A DNA stretch of 64,000 nucleotides from Bacteroidales bacterium (GTDB taxonomy: Bacteria > Bacteroidota > Bacteroidia > Bacteroidales > UBA932): assembly GCA_015060245.1 (NCBI GenBank), contig SUYU01000011.1, positions 22,834 to 86,833 on the forward strand, written 5' to 3'. The position numbers were made by a program, and so were the translations under genes. This document shows positions 28,350 through 35,891 of the stretch, in pieces (within the stretch, counting starts at the first letter, position 1; the number at the start of each line of letters is the position of its first letter). The notes beneath the pieces are model-generated. The model saw only the letters and a list, made by a program, of their open reading frames with translations. It was not told the DNA's origin and searched no databases.

Positions 28350-28397
28350 GAGGAAATGGCTAAACATGCAAGTTTACATGCCGTTTCCTCTTTTTTT
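28350..28397 (+). terminator. Terminator-like hairpin upstream of the PqqD gene
   Basis: GAGGAAATGGC (28350-28360) pairs with GCCGTTTCCTC (28380-28390), 11 pairs with one U-G, plus an inner TAAAC/GTTTA pairing, followed by TTTTTTT. No plus-strand gene ends nearby, so it insulates the cassette or acts as an attenuator for a transcript starting upstream. Confidence 0.7.
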
Positions 28398-28399
28398 AT

Positions 28400-28407
28400 T
28401 ACCTTTG
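28400..28407 (+). promoter_or_regulatory. -7 promoter box of the PqqD/HprK cassette
   Basis: TACCTTTG directly after the terminator hairpin, 20 bases before the ATG at 28428. Confidence 0.5.
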
Positions 28408-28427
28408 GGGGTGTAATTTAAGTGCTT

Positions 28428-28694
28428 ATGAAAATAGATCCAAAATATAAACTGAGAGAGATTGCAGGTGAGTGCATTATTGTCAACCAGGGCAAGGTGG
28501 GCACTGACCTCACACGAATAATTTCATTGAATTCATCAGCCAGGTTCCTTTACAATGCCATGGAGGCAAGGGAGTTTGAGGTGGAGGATGCTGCACATGC
28601 ACTCGTTGAGGAGTATGGGATTGACAATGACCTTGCCATGAAAGATGCCGGCAAATGGGTTGAATCGCTGAAGAATTGTGGCGTAATTTTATAA
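28428..28694 (+). CDS. PqqD-like peptide-binding protein (RRE-type)
   Basis: 88 residues. The pattern of a beta-hairpin (LREIAGECIIVNQGKVG, TRIISLN), SARFLYNAM and a C-terminal three-helix part (ALVEEYGIDNDLAMKDAGKWVESLKNCGVI) is that of the PqqD fold, the RiPP recognition element that holds leader peptides for modifying enzymes. ATG 28428 is chosen over GTG 28422. It is the first gene of a same-strand cassette with nucleotidyltransferase, ABC exporter, HPr-kinase-like and S26-like genes, which supports a peptide-handling role. The substrate is unknown. Confidence 0.8.
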   Translation: MKIDPKYKLREIAGECIIVNQGKVGTDLTRIISLNSSARFLYNAMEAREFEVEDAAHALVEEYGIDNDLAMKDAGKWVESLKNCGVIL

Positions 28695-28725
28695 AGTCAG
28701 GATATCCGGAAATATCAGTTGCCCT

Positions 28726-29970
28726 ATGGAGGATTTCAATTTGAATGGTACGGAGAATCTGCTTTTTGCGCTGCTCAGACTCGGTTTGGGGTATTGTGCG
28801 GAGAATGGGCAGGATGATGCTCTCTTTGACCGGGTTTCTGCCGGAGAGTGGAGTGACTGCTACAGTATGGCATGCAAACAGGGCGTTATGGCATTGGCTT
28901 GGGATGGAGTCTTGAAATTGCAAAAAGGGAAGCAGCCTCCGTTGAACGTAAAGATTCCGTGGGCTATGGCTGTAGAGAGATATGAAAAGCGCTATGCCGA
29001 GTTCTGCAAGGCAATTGAGAAGTTGAGTACCCTTTATCGGAACAATGGTATAGCAACAGTACAGTTGAAGGGTGTTGGCCTCTCTTCCTGTTACCCTGTG
29101 CCACAGCATAGGGAAGGCGGGGATATTGACATATACACATTTGCCCTTGAAAATTTGGAAAGTTCAGCAAAAATTCCCGAACGGTCATCCGAAGATGCCT
29201 CTTGTTCAAAGGATAGAGGTGATTGTGAATCGGTTGCCATGAAGAGTGACCGTCAAGCAAATGACTTTGCAGATGAACTTATGCGCAGAGCCGGAATTGA
29301 AGTTGAGAATCATTCCTACAAGCACAGCAATTTCAATTACAAGGGTATTCCAATTGAGAACCACAAGTGTTTCCTGAATGTGAAGCATTACAAATATGGC
29401 GCACATCTTGATAACTTTTTAAGGAGGGAAATGGAGCCCGAAAAGGTAGTGCTGCAAGGTTGCAGCAGTGCGGTACTTGTCCCTTCATTGAAGTTCAACT
29501 CTGTTTTTATACCTTTCCATGCATTCCAGCACTATGGCTGCGGACTTACCTTGCACCACCTGTGTGACTGGGCTGTTCTGGTGCGCAGAGGAGCCTTGGA
29601 AAAGTGGCCACAAGAGGTTGACGACAAAGATTTTCTTACTGGAATTGCCGCTTTTTCAATTCTCAGTGACGCATTGATGGGAACTGATTCCCGCATGCAT
29701 GAGAAATGGTGCGCCATCAGGAGCGGCATTGTGGAGATGAACCGGGCAAGGGAACTTGCATGCAAGATGCTGAAAGAGATGCTCTCTCCTGAGTTTGAAA
29801 ACGAGATCCCTGTAAATGGGAAGGTGCAGATACTTGTGTACAAGACCCGCAGGCTGCTGCACAGATACCGCCTGATAAATGAGGTAATAAAGACATCACT
29901 ATTGTCAAATCTGTGGAAGTCGGTGGTTGTGCATGTAAAAAATCCTTTATTGATTTTCAAGACCAGATGA
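28726..29970 (+). CDS. Nucleotidyltransferase family protein (NTP_transf_5 type)
   Basis: 414 residues. The nucleotidyltransferase motif GGDIDIY lies at residues 131-137 (G-G-D-x-D), preceded by IATVQLKGVGLSSCYP, which is the characteristic LKG-x(n)-Y-x-x-P-x-x-R-x-x-x-D layout of the NTP_transf_5 group. The C-terminal half is helical with FIPFHAFQHYGCGLTLHHLCDWAVLV. Members accompany PqqD, HPr-kinase-like and ABC genes in several lasso-type and related peptide clusters; the reaction is not established. Its insert at about 145-185 is charged and of low conservation. It lies 31 bases after the PqqD gene. Confidence 0.78.
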   Translation: MEDFNLNGTENLLFALLRLGLGYCAENGQDDALFDRVSAGEWSDCYSMACKQGVMALAWDGVLKLQKGKQPPLNVKIPWAMAVERYEKRYAEFCKAIEKLSTLYRNNGIATVQLKGVGLSSCYPVPQHREGGDIDIYTFALENLESSAKIPERSSEDASCSKDRGDCESVAMKSDRQANDFADELMRRAGIEVENHSYKHSNFNYKGIPIENHKCFLNVKHYKYGAHLDNFLRREMEPEKVVLQGCSSAVLVPSLKFNSVFIPFHAFQHYGCGLTLHHLCDWAVLVRRGALEKWPQEVDDKDFLTGIAAFSILSDALMGTDSRMHEKWCAIRSGIVEMNRARELACKMLKEMLSPEFENEIPVNGKVQILVYKTRRLLHRYRLINEVIKTSLLSNLWKSVVVHVKNPLLIFKTR

Positions 29971-30001
29971 GTCTGTCCGGTAACTTGCAGGAGAGTGTGG
30001 A

Positions 30002-31648
30002 ATGAATATTTTCAAAAGAATATACAGGTTGCTCAACAAGGAGGAGCGTAGTCGTGGAGTCAGGGTCGCGGCAGCATTGTTTCTTACTGCGCTGCTTGAT
30101 TTTGTAAGTCTTGCATCGTTGCTTCCGGTGCTGTACTGGCTTCTCAAGGGGGGCGAGAACAATAGGGCAGCATTGCTCTTTTCGCTTCTTGCGGTTGCAC
30201 TGATAATCATCAAAAGCAGTGTGGGTATCCTCTTTTCACGTTTCCAGAACAGATATATGCTTTCAATCTTCAGAAGATTGAGTCTTTCGCTTTATAATAT
30301 CTATTTCAACAGGGGACTGCTCTTCATAAAGGAGGAGGGTTCAAACCGTCTCTCCCACGATACAAATTATATATCATACCTTTTCAGCCAGAACATTTTA
30401 CCGTCAATTCTTAAGATGAGCAGCGACGCACTTCTGCTTCTGCTTGTGGCCATGGCCCTTGCCATTTATGATTTCTGGACCTCCATGATCCTCGTATGCA
30501 GTTTTCTTCCATTTCTATTCATATACATATTTGGAGTAAGGGAGAGGGTAAAGAGAATAGGAAAGGAGGATGTAAAGGTAAAGCGTAACCAGAGCAGGGT
30601 TGTTATGGATACCTTCAAGGGTTATGCCGACCTGCAGGTGAGCGGTGCTTTTCCTTATGTACAGGAGATGTTCAAGTCGGGTCTGGACAAAATTTCAGAA
30701 AACAGACTTCAGATGGATACATTGAGGCGTATTCCGCTTTTCCTTGGAGAACTGGCTGTTGTAATAGGTTTGGCTCTGATGGTGGTTACCCGCAGTGGCG
30801 ATGTATCATTGCTGGTAGGAGTCTTTGCTGTGGCTTCATTCCGTCTGCTTCCGGCCTTGCGCAGCATAATGTCAGGATATGCCCAGTTGGAGAACGCATC
30901 TTATTGCCTTGATGTTATTGAGGCGGCTGTGTATGACGGTGGAGAGGATTTGGGGGCTGCTGTAGAAGAGGTGCCGGAGAACTCTCTGTCGGGACCATTT
31001 TCAGACAAAATTGAATTTTCCGGAATATCATACTCTTTTCCCGACGGCGAGATTCTCTTCAAGGATTTCTGCTGTGAAGTGGGGCGTGGCGAGTTCGTGG
31101 GCTTGAAAGGGTATAGCGGAGTGGGCAAAACCACACTTTTCAATCTGCTTCTTGGATTTATCTCTCCGCAGGAGGGCTCTATTCTCATTGATGGTACACC
31201 TCTTGATGCAGGCAACAGAAAGGGGTGGTTGGACCAGGTTGGCTATGTGTCGCAGGATGTATTCATTTTCTATGGTACGTTGGCAGAAAATATAGCCTTG
31301 GGAGAGGCCTCTGTAGACCGGGAGAGGGTAGCGCAGGTGCTTGATATGGTGTGCCTCAAGGAGTGGACTGCCACTTTGCCCCAAGGAATTGATACCAATA
31401 TGAGCGAGGAGGGCAAGAAACTCTCTGGAGGACAGAGGCAGAGGATAGGTATAGCGAGAGCAATTTACAAGAGGGTGAATGTATTGCTTCTTGATGAGGC
31501 TACATCTGCATTGGATAATGAAACCGAGAGTGAGATAAACAGTATGCTGTTGCAGTTGAGAAAGAACTTGGGCAATTTGACTATTTTGTCGATAGCCCAT
31601 AGGGAGAGTTCCTTGAAGTTCTGCGACAGAGTGGTGGAGATAGGATGA
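30002..31648 (+). CDS. ABC exporter (fused membrane and ATPase domains)
   Basis: 548 residues: an N-terminal six-helix exporter domain (hydrophobic stretches at about 22-45, 55-75, 135-155, 160-180, 245-265) and a C-terminal ATPase with Walker A GYSGVGKTT (370-378), signature LSGGQRQR, Walker B LLLDEATSALD and the H-loop SIAHR. There is no C39 peptidase domain, unlike the exporter at 53.6 kb. It lies between the nucleotidyltransferase and the HPr-kinase-like gene and overlaps the latter by four bases (ATGA), so it likely exports the cassette's product. Confidence 0.88.
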   Translation: MNIFKRIYRLLNKEERSRGVRVAAALFLTALLDFVSLASLLPVLYWLLKGGENNRAALLFSLLAVALIIIKSSVGILFSRFQNRYMLSIFRRLSLSLYNIYFNRGLLFIKEEGSNRLSHDTNYISYLFSQNILPSILKMSSDALLLLLVAMALAIYDFWTSMILVCSFLPFLFIYIFGVRERVKRIGKEDVKVKRNQSRVVMDTFKGYADLQVSGAFPYVQEMFKSGLDKISENRLQMDTLRRIPLFLGELAVVIGLALMVVTRSGDVSLLVGVFAVASFRLLPALRSIMSGYAQLENASYCLDVIEAAVYDGGEDLGAAVEEVPENSLSGPFSDKIEFSGISYSFPDGEILFKDFCCEVGRGEFVGLKGYSGVGKTTLFNLLLGFISPQEGSILIDGTPLDAGNRKGWLDQVGYVSQDVFIFYGTLAENIALGEASVDRERVAQVLDMVCLKEWTATLPQGIDTNMSEEGKKLSGGQRQRIGIARAIYKRVNVLLLDEATSALDNETESEINSMLLQLRKNLGNLTILSIAHRESSLKFCDRVVEIG

Positions 31649-32547
31649 CAGTTACGTTAAAGTTAGTTGGAACAATGGAATCAGAGAGATTTTTAATAGG
31701 TGGATATGTTGTTGAAATAGAGGGCCGTGAACTGATTGACGGAGTGGCTGCTCTGGGTAGTTTTGCAAATTTCAGGTACAATGGCGGAGCCGACCGTAAG
31801 GCTCTGTTGAGTTTTTCATATTCTACAGAGGATTGCGGTGAAATGTGCGGTGACTTTCTCTACTCTTCAGAGAATGACGGTGTTGTAAGTGAGTTCTACT
31901 CTATGCCGGAGAAGGGATGCTTTTTCCAGAAGATGAGGCATGAGAATGGAGAGTGGCTCAATATGAAAATAAGTGGAGAGAGTGGAGTGGCTGTGATTTA
32001 CGGCTCTCTCATGCCCCAGATGTTGAGGTTCGCCATGTGGATAGGATTTGGTGTAATGCTGTCGGGAAACAATGCCATAGCAATCCATAGCAGTTGTATT
32101 GTATATGAAGGAAAGGCTGTACTCTTTTTGGGAGAGAGCGGTACGGGCAAGAGTACGCATACGCGTTTGTGGAGAGAGTCTATACCGGGAGCCTCGCTTC
32201 TGAATGACGACAGTCCTATATTGAGGGCCGAGGAGGATGGAATATATGTGTATGGTTCGCCGTGGAGCGGCAAGACACCATGCTACAAGCAACAGAGATG
32301 CCCTTTGGCAGCAATAGTAAGGCTATACCAGGCACCATTCAATAAAATTGAAAAATTGCCGCTGCTGTATGCCTACGGGTCGGTGCATCCGTCGTGTCCG
32401 CCCGATTTTGCCTATGATACCCGGTTGTATGACGGCATAAGTTCAACTATAGGAAAGGTTCTGGAGTCAGTGCCAGTATATAGAATGGGATGTCTGCCCG
32501 ACCATGCGGCAGCACAACTCTCATGTGAAACAATCTTCAAGGGTTAA
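31645..32547 (+). CDS. HPr-kinase/phosphorylase-like (HprK-like) protein
   Basis: 300 residues. The C-terminal half is an HprK-type P-loop domain: HSSCIVYEGKAVLFLGESG with Walker A GESGTGKST at 163-171, the acidic LLNDDSPIL and the downstream GSPWSGKTP. The N-terminal half is a beta-rich domain of unknown role. Standalone HprK-like proteins occur in lasso peptide clusters, where some phosphorylate a Ser of the peptide. No HPr/PTS gene is nearby, so sugar regulation is unlikely. Start and stop overlap both neighbours (ATGA and TAATG), showing tight coupling. Confidence 0.8.
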   Translation: MTVTLKLVGTMESERFLIGGYVVEIEGRELIDGVAALGSFANFRYNGGADRKALLSFSYSTEDCGEMCGDFLYSSENDGVVSEFYSMPEKGCFFQKMRHENGEWLNMKISGESGVAVIYGSLMPQMLRFAMWIGFGVMLSGNNAIAIHSSCIVYEGKAVLFLGESGTGKSTHTRLWRESIPGASLLNDDSPILRAEEDGIYVYGSPWSGKTPCYKQQRCPLAAIVRLYQAPFNKIEKLPLLYAYGSVHPSCPPDFAYDTRLYDGISSTIGKVLESVPVYRMGCLPDHAAAQLSCETIFKG

Positions 32548-33023
32548 TGCTGGTTATGGAGGGTACATCAAAGAGGGTTCTTCCCAACAATATATTTTTT
32601 GCATGGGTGGAGGAGGAGATAGCGGCTGGGCGCAGTGTACGTTTTGTAGTAAACGGCTTCTCAATGATGCCCCTGTTGCGCAACGGCAGGGATGAGGTAT
32701 TGCTTGAACCGTGCGATCCACAGAGTATTGCCAAAGGCAATATACTGCTCTTCAGGTATAAAGGTGCCCATATTCTCCATAGGGTGACCGGCATGGAGCG
32801 GCAAAGCGGCAAAATCCTTTTCAGGGGCGACAATGTCTTTGGCCGGAGAGAAGAGTGCCTGCCTTCGGATGTGGTAGGAAGGGTTTCTGAAATATACAGA
32901 TGCAACGGTGGTAAAACAGTGAAGAGGGCACCGGAAAGTGCAGTTTACAATGTAATACTCCTGTTCTGGCGCATTTTGCGTATGGGAATGATTGCAGCCG
33001 GCAAGGTGAAGCGCCTCTTTTGA
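32547..33023 (+). CDS. S24/S26-type signal-peptidase-like protease
   Basis: 158 residues. The catalytic serine is in VNGFSMMPLL (Ser39) and a histidine in AHILHRVTG (His78) replaces the usual lysine, giving a Ser/His dyad as in the SipW/Sec11 group; RGDN follows. There is no N-terminal transmembrane anchor; a hydrophobic stretch lies near the C-terminus (about 130-150). In this cassette it could remove a leader peptide or mature an exported product. It is translationally coupled to the HprK-like gene (TAATG), and is the last gene of the unit. Confidence 0.78.
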   Translation: MLVMEGTSKRVLPNNIFFAWVEEEIAAGRSVRFVVNGFSMMPLLRNGRDEVLLEPCDPQSIAKGNILLFRYKGAHILHRVTGMERQSGKILFRGDNVFGRREECLPSDVVGRVSEIYRCNGGKTVKRAPESAVYNVILLFWRILRMGMIAAGKVKRLF

Positions 33024-33027
33024 GCGG

Positions 33028-33282
33028 CTATTCGCAGCCTGCACTGCAACTGCCGCAGTCGCTGTTGCACTCTGCAGCCTCTTTTTTGCCTGGTCTTTTA
33101 CCCTTTTTGCCCCAAAGTCTCTTCTCTTCAACTTTTGCACATTGGATTCCTCTTTTGCGCATCTCTTTGTTATGTTCTATTTCAGTGTCGGGAAACTTGC
33201 CGTCCTTTCTGAAGATTATATTGAAGCACAACAGAAAAACGGCGATTCCAACTATCAAAACGCATAATAAAACAAGTTTCAT
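33028..33282 (-). CDS. Small membrane protein with Cys-rich tail
   Basis: 84 residues: one N-terminal transmembrane helix (LVLLCVLIVGIAVFLLCF), a conserved-looking GKFPDTEIEHNKEMRKRGIQCA segment, a Lys-rich linker, and a tail with four cysteines in CNSDCGSCSAGC. The tail looks metal binding. The family is common in Bacteroidota but I cannot name a function. It lies 15 bases downstream of nadE and converges on the peptidase gene. Confidence 0.6.
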   Translation of the reverse strand: MKLVLLCVLIVGIAVFLLCFNIIFRKDGKFPDTEIEHNKEMRKRGIQCAKVEEKRLWGKKGKRPGKKEAAECNSDCGSCSAGCE

Positions 33283-33297
33283 ACTTTTTCCCTTTCT

Positions 33298-34140
33298 CTA
33301 TAAGATACATTTTGATTCATGAACAAGCGGCTTGCCGCTGATGTTCAGAAGTGGTGGCGCCTGCAGTAACTTTATTTTTGCTCTCTCCCGGAGCGATGTA
33401 ATCTTTGTAACATGATCCCTGTCATATCCGGCAGCAACAAGTTCATCAAAAACTTTGCCTTCATCGTTGATAGCATAGAGCAGCGGGTCAAGGAGAGTGT
33501 AGTCCGGCAGAAAGTCATCATCTTTCTGTTCGTGTCTCAACTCATCAGACGGGGCTTTCGTCATGGTTGATTGCGGAATGAGAGCAGAGTTCCTGTTGAT
33601 GTAGTCTGCCAATTCATAAACCTCGCTTTTGTAAAGGTCTCCCAATACCATTACCGCCCCCGACAAATCTCCATACAGGGTGCCGTAACCCACGCTTAGT
33701 TCGCTCTTGTTGGTTGTGTTCAGCAGCAGGGCGTTGAACTTGTTGGCATATGCCATGAGAAGCGTACCCCTGATTCTGGTCTGCAGATGCTCTTCAGCCA
33801 CATTCCATTGGTTCTCCCGGCCAAATATTGGCTGCAGTTCCTTCATGAATTTCTTGAATATTGTGCTGATTGGAATGATGTGGTACTCTATGTCAAGGTT
33901 GTCGGCCATATCCACAGCATCCTGAATCGAGTGGAGTGTGGAGAACTCGCTCGGCATGAGCAGGGCGTGCACATTCTCCTTGCCGAGAGCACTTACGGCA
34001 AGGGTTGCCACAACTGCGGAGTCAATTCCTCCCGACAATCCTATGACAGCCTTCTGTCGGCCATTGTTGCCAAAGAAGATTCTGATTCCTTCAACCAGCC
34101 TGTCGTGGACCTCGTCTATCCGTAAATCGCCTGAAAACAT
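33298..34140 (-). CDS. nadE: NAD+ synthetase, synthetase domain only
   Basis: Adenylates and amidates nicotinate adenine dinucleotide to NAD+. It is 280 residues with the PP-loop GLSGGIDSAVVA, NTTNKSELSVGYGTLYGD and KAPSDELRHEQKDDDFLPDY. The nitrilase-type glutaminase domain of the ~640-residue enzymes is absent, so it should use ammonia or a separate glutaminase. The ATG at 34140 is preferred; a TTG at 34155 would add five residues. It is third in a minus-strand group engB-prs-nadE. Confidence 0.93.
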   Translation of the reverse strand: MFSGDLRIDEVHDRLVEGIRIFFGNNGRQKAVIGLSGGIDSAVVATLAVSALGKENVHALLMPSEFSTLHSIQDAVDMADNLDIEYHIIPISTIFKKFMKELQPIFGRENQWNVAEEHLQTRIRGTLLMAYANKFNALLLNTTNKSELSVGYGTLYGDLSGAVMVLGDLYKSEVYELADYINRNSALIPQSTMTKAPSDELRHEQKDDDFLPDYTLLDPLLYAINDEGKVFDELVAAGYDRDHVTKITSLRERAKIKLLQAPPLLNISGKPLVHESKCIL

Positions 34141-34157
34141 CTGCCTTGTTGCCAATT

Positions 34158-34194
34158 AAAAAGAAGGTGACTAAATGTAACTATAGCCACCCTC
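34158..34194 (-). terminator. Intrinsic terminator after prs
   Basis: On the minus strand GAGGGTG pairs with CACCTTC (34188-34194 with 34163-34169), one G-U pair, followed by TTTTT (34158-34162) shortly before nadE. Confidence 0.6.
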
Positions 34195-34212
34195 ATTATA
34201 CCTGTTTTATTG

Positions 34213-35163
34213 TTAGAAAACGAAAGTAGGAGTAATTGATTTGTAGTTGTAAACCTTGTCAATTACATCACCTATCAACTCTGCAATAGAGATGACCTTG
34301 ATTTTTGAAGTGTCTGCACCAGGGGCAGGACGCAAAGGAATGGTGTCTGTAACAATAAGTTCTGCCAATTGTGAGTTTGCAATGTTCTCATAAGCGGCAC
34401 CTGACAAGACAGCGTGTGTAGCCAGAGCCCTTACAGAGAGTGCACCCTTCTCCATAAGCATGTTTGCTGCTTTGGTAAGTGTGCCTGCTGTGTCAACCAT
34501 ATCATCAATGATAATGATATTCCTGCCCTCAACTTCACCGATGGCTGTCATTGAACCTACAACATTTGCCCTCTCTCTTGATTTGTGGCAAACGATAAGA
34601 GGACAACCAAGGATACGTGAATATGCATTTGCCCTCTTTGCACCACCCATGTCAGGAGCAGCGATTGAGATGTTCTCCATGTTGAGGCTTCTCAAGTATG
34701 GAAGGAAAATAGAACTTGCGTAGATGTGGTCTACAGGGAAATCGAAGAAACCCTGAATCTGGTCTGCGTGAAGGTCTACAGTCATTACTCTGTCACAACC
34801 TGCAGCGCCAAGCATATTTGCAACCATCTTTGCTCCGATAGAGACTCTTGGACGGTCTTTTCTATCTTGTCTTGCCCAACCGAAATAAGGCATTACCGCA
34901 ATAACCTTGTATGCAGAAGCCCTCTTTGCAGCATCAATCATAAGAAGAAGTTCAAAAAGGTTCTCTACCGGCGGGTATGTAGATTGTACGATAAATACTG
35001 TTGCACCTCTGACGCTCTCATTGAAAGCAGGCTGGAACTCTCCGTCACTGAATACTGTAACTTCTGATTTTCCCAACTCCAATTTTAGTGATTGTGCAAT
35101 CTTCTCTGCAATTGGTCTAGACCCTCTGCATGAAAAAATTTTGATGGTATGAGTGTGATCCAT
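34213..35163 (-). CDS. prs: Ribose-phosphate pyrophosphokinase
   Basis: Makes PRPP from ribose 5-phosphate and ATP. It is 316 residues from ATG 35163, with the ATP-binding ARQDRKDRPR, the DLHADQIQGFFDFPVDH region and the PRPP-binding loop IIIDDMVDTAGTL. The in-frame codon at 35199 adds 12 residues without homology. A terminator-like hairpin separates it from nadE. Confidence 0.96.
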   Translation of the reverse strand: MDHTHTIKIFSCRGSRPIAEKIAQSLKLELGKSEVTVFSDGEFQPAFNESVRGATVFIVQSTYPPVENLFELLLMIDAAKRASAYKVIAVMPYFGWARQDRKDRPRVSIGAKMVANMLGAAGCDRVMTVDLHADQIQGFFDFPVDHIYASSIFLPYLRSLNMENISIAAPDMGGAKRANAYSRILGCPLIVCHKSRERANVVGSMTAIGEVEGRNIIIIDDMVDTAGTLTKAANMLMEKGALSVRALATHAVLSGAAYENIANSQLAELIVTDTIPLRPAPGADTSKIKVISIAELIGDVIDKVYNYKSITPTFVF

Positions 35164-35209
35164 AGTGTTTATTATAGTGTTTAAGTGTGTTTGTATCAAA
35201 TTATTCTTG

Positions 35210-35815
35210 TCAGTTCTCTTTCATCATCTGCAAAACCTCTTCAATGTACCCGAGTACCTCCTCCTTTCCCAAGCCGCTTTCTGATGAGGTTACAAATACC
35301 GGTGGAAGTTCTTCCCAATACTCCAGCAGCGTCTTCTTGTTCTTTTCTATCTGGTTTGCCAGGGCAGTCTTGCCGAGTTTGTCACCTTTGGTAAAGATGA
35401 TGGCAAATGGAATCTGTGCCTCGCCCAGAGCCATAAGGAATTCAAGGTCTATTTTCTGTATGGGCAGACGGGAGTCAAGCAACACAAAAAGTACGGCAAG
35501 TTCTTCGGACTTGCTTACATATGTGTTGATCATGTTGGTAAGCCTCTCCCGGCCTTTTTGGGAAATTTTTGCATATCCGTATCCTGGAAGATCAACAAGA
35601 TACCAGGAGTCGTTTATAAGAAAATGGTTGATAAGCAGGGTCTTGCCAGGTGTGGCAGAGGTCTTTGCCAATTTGCTTACGCCGCATAGTGTGTTTATGA
35701 GCGAAGACTTGCCCACATTTGACCTCCCTATAAAGGCGAACTCATGCAATCTGGCCTTTGGCCTGTCACTCAATTTCTCACTGCTGCCTGCAAAAACTGC
35801 TTTGGTTATCTTCAT
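35210..35815 (-). CDS. engB: Ribosome biogenesis GTP-binding protein EngB/YsxC
   Basis: 201-residue TRAFAC GTPase with G1 GRSNVGKSSL, G3 DLPGYGYA, G4 FTKGDKL and G5 TSSESGLG. It acts in 50S assembly. It is first of the minus-strand group with prs and nadE and divergent from xseA; a TAnnTTTG box lies 16 bases upstream. Confidence 0.95.
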   Translation of the reverse strand: MKITKAVFAGSSEKLSDRPKARLHEFAFIGRSNVGKSSLINTLCGVSKLAKTSATPGKTLLINHFLINDSWYLVDLPGYGYAKISQKGRERLTNMINTYVSKSEELAVLFVLLDSRLPIQKIDLEFLMALGEAQIPFAIIFTKGDKLGKTALANQIEKNKKTLLEYWEELPPVFVTSSESGLGKEEVLGYIEEVLQMMKEN

Positions 35816-35831
35816 TTCTTAAATTTTACTG

Positions 35832-35839
35832 CAAATCTA
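35832..35839 (-). promoter_or_regulatory. -7 promoter box of engB
   Basis: TAGATTTG on the minus strand, 16 bases upstream of the engB ATG. Confidence 0.4.
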
Positions 35840-35891
35840 CTAAAGATATGCGAAATTAATTGTAATTTTAAGAAATTTTTAGGGAAAAAGA

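Noticed and set aside
30002..31648. ABC gene of the 28-33 kb cassette as a second C39 exporter
   Set aside because: The N-terminus goes straight into membrane helices and has no Q..DCG protease motif.
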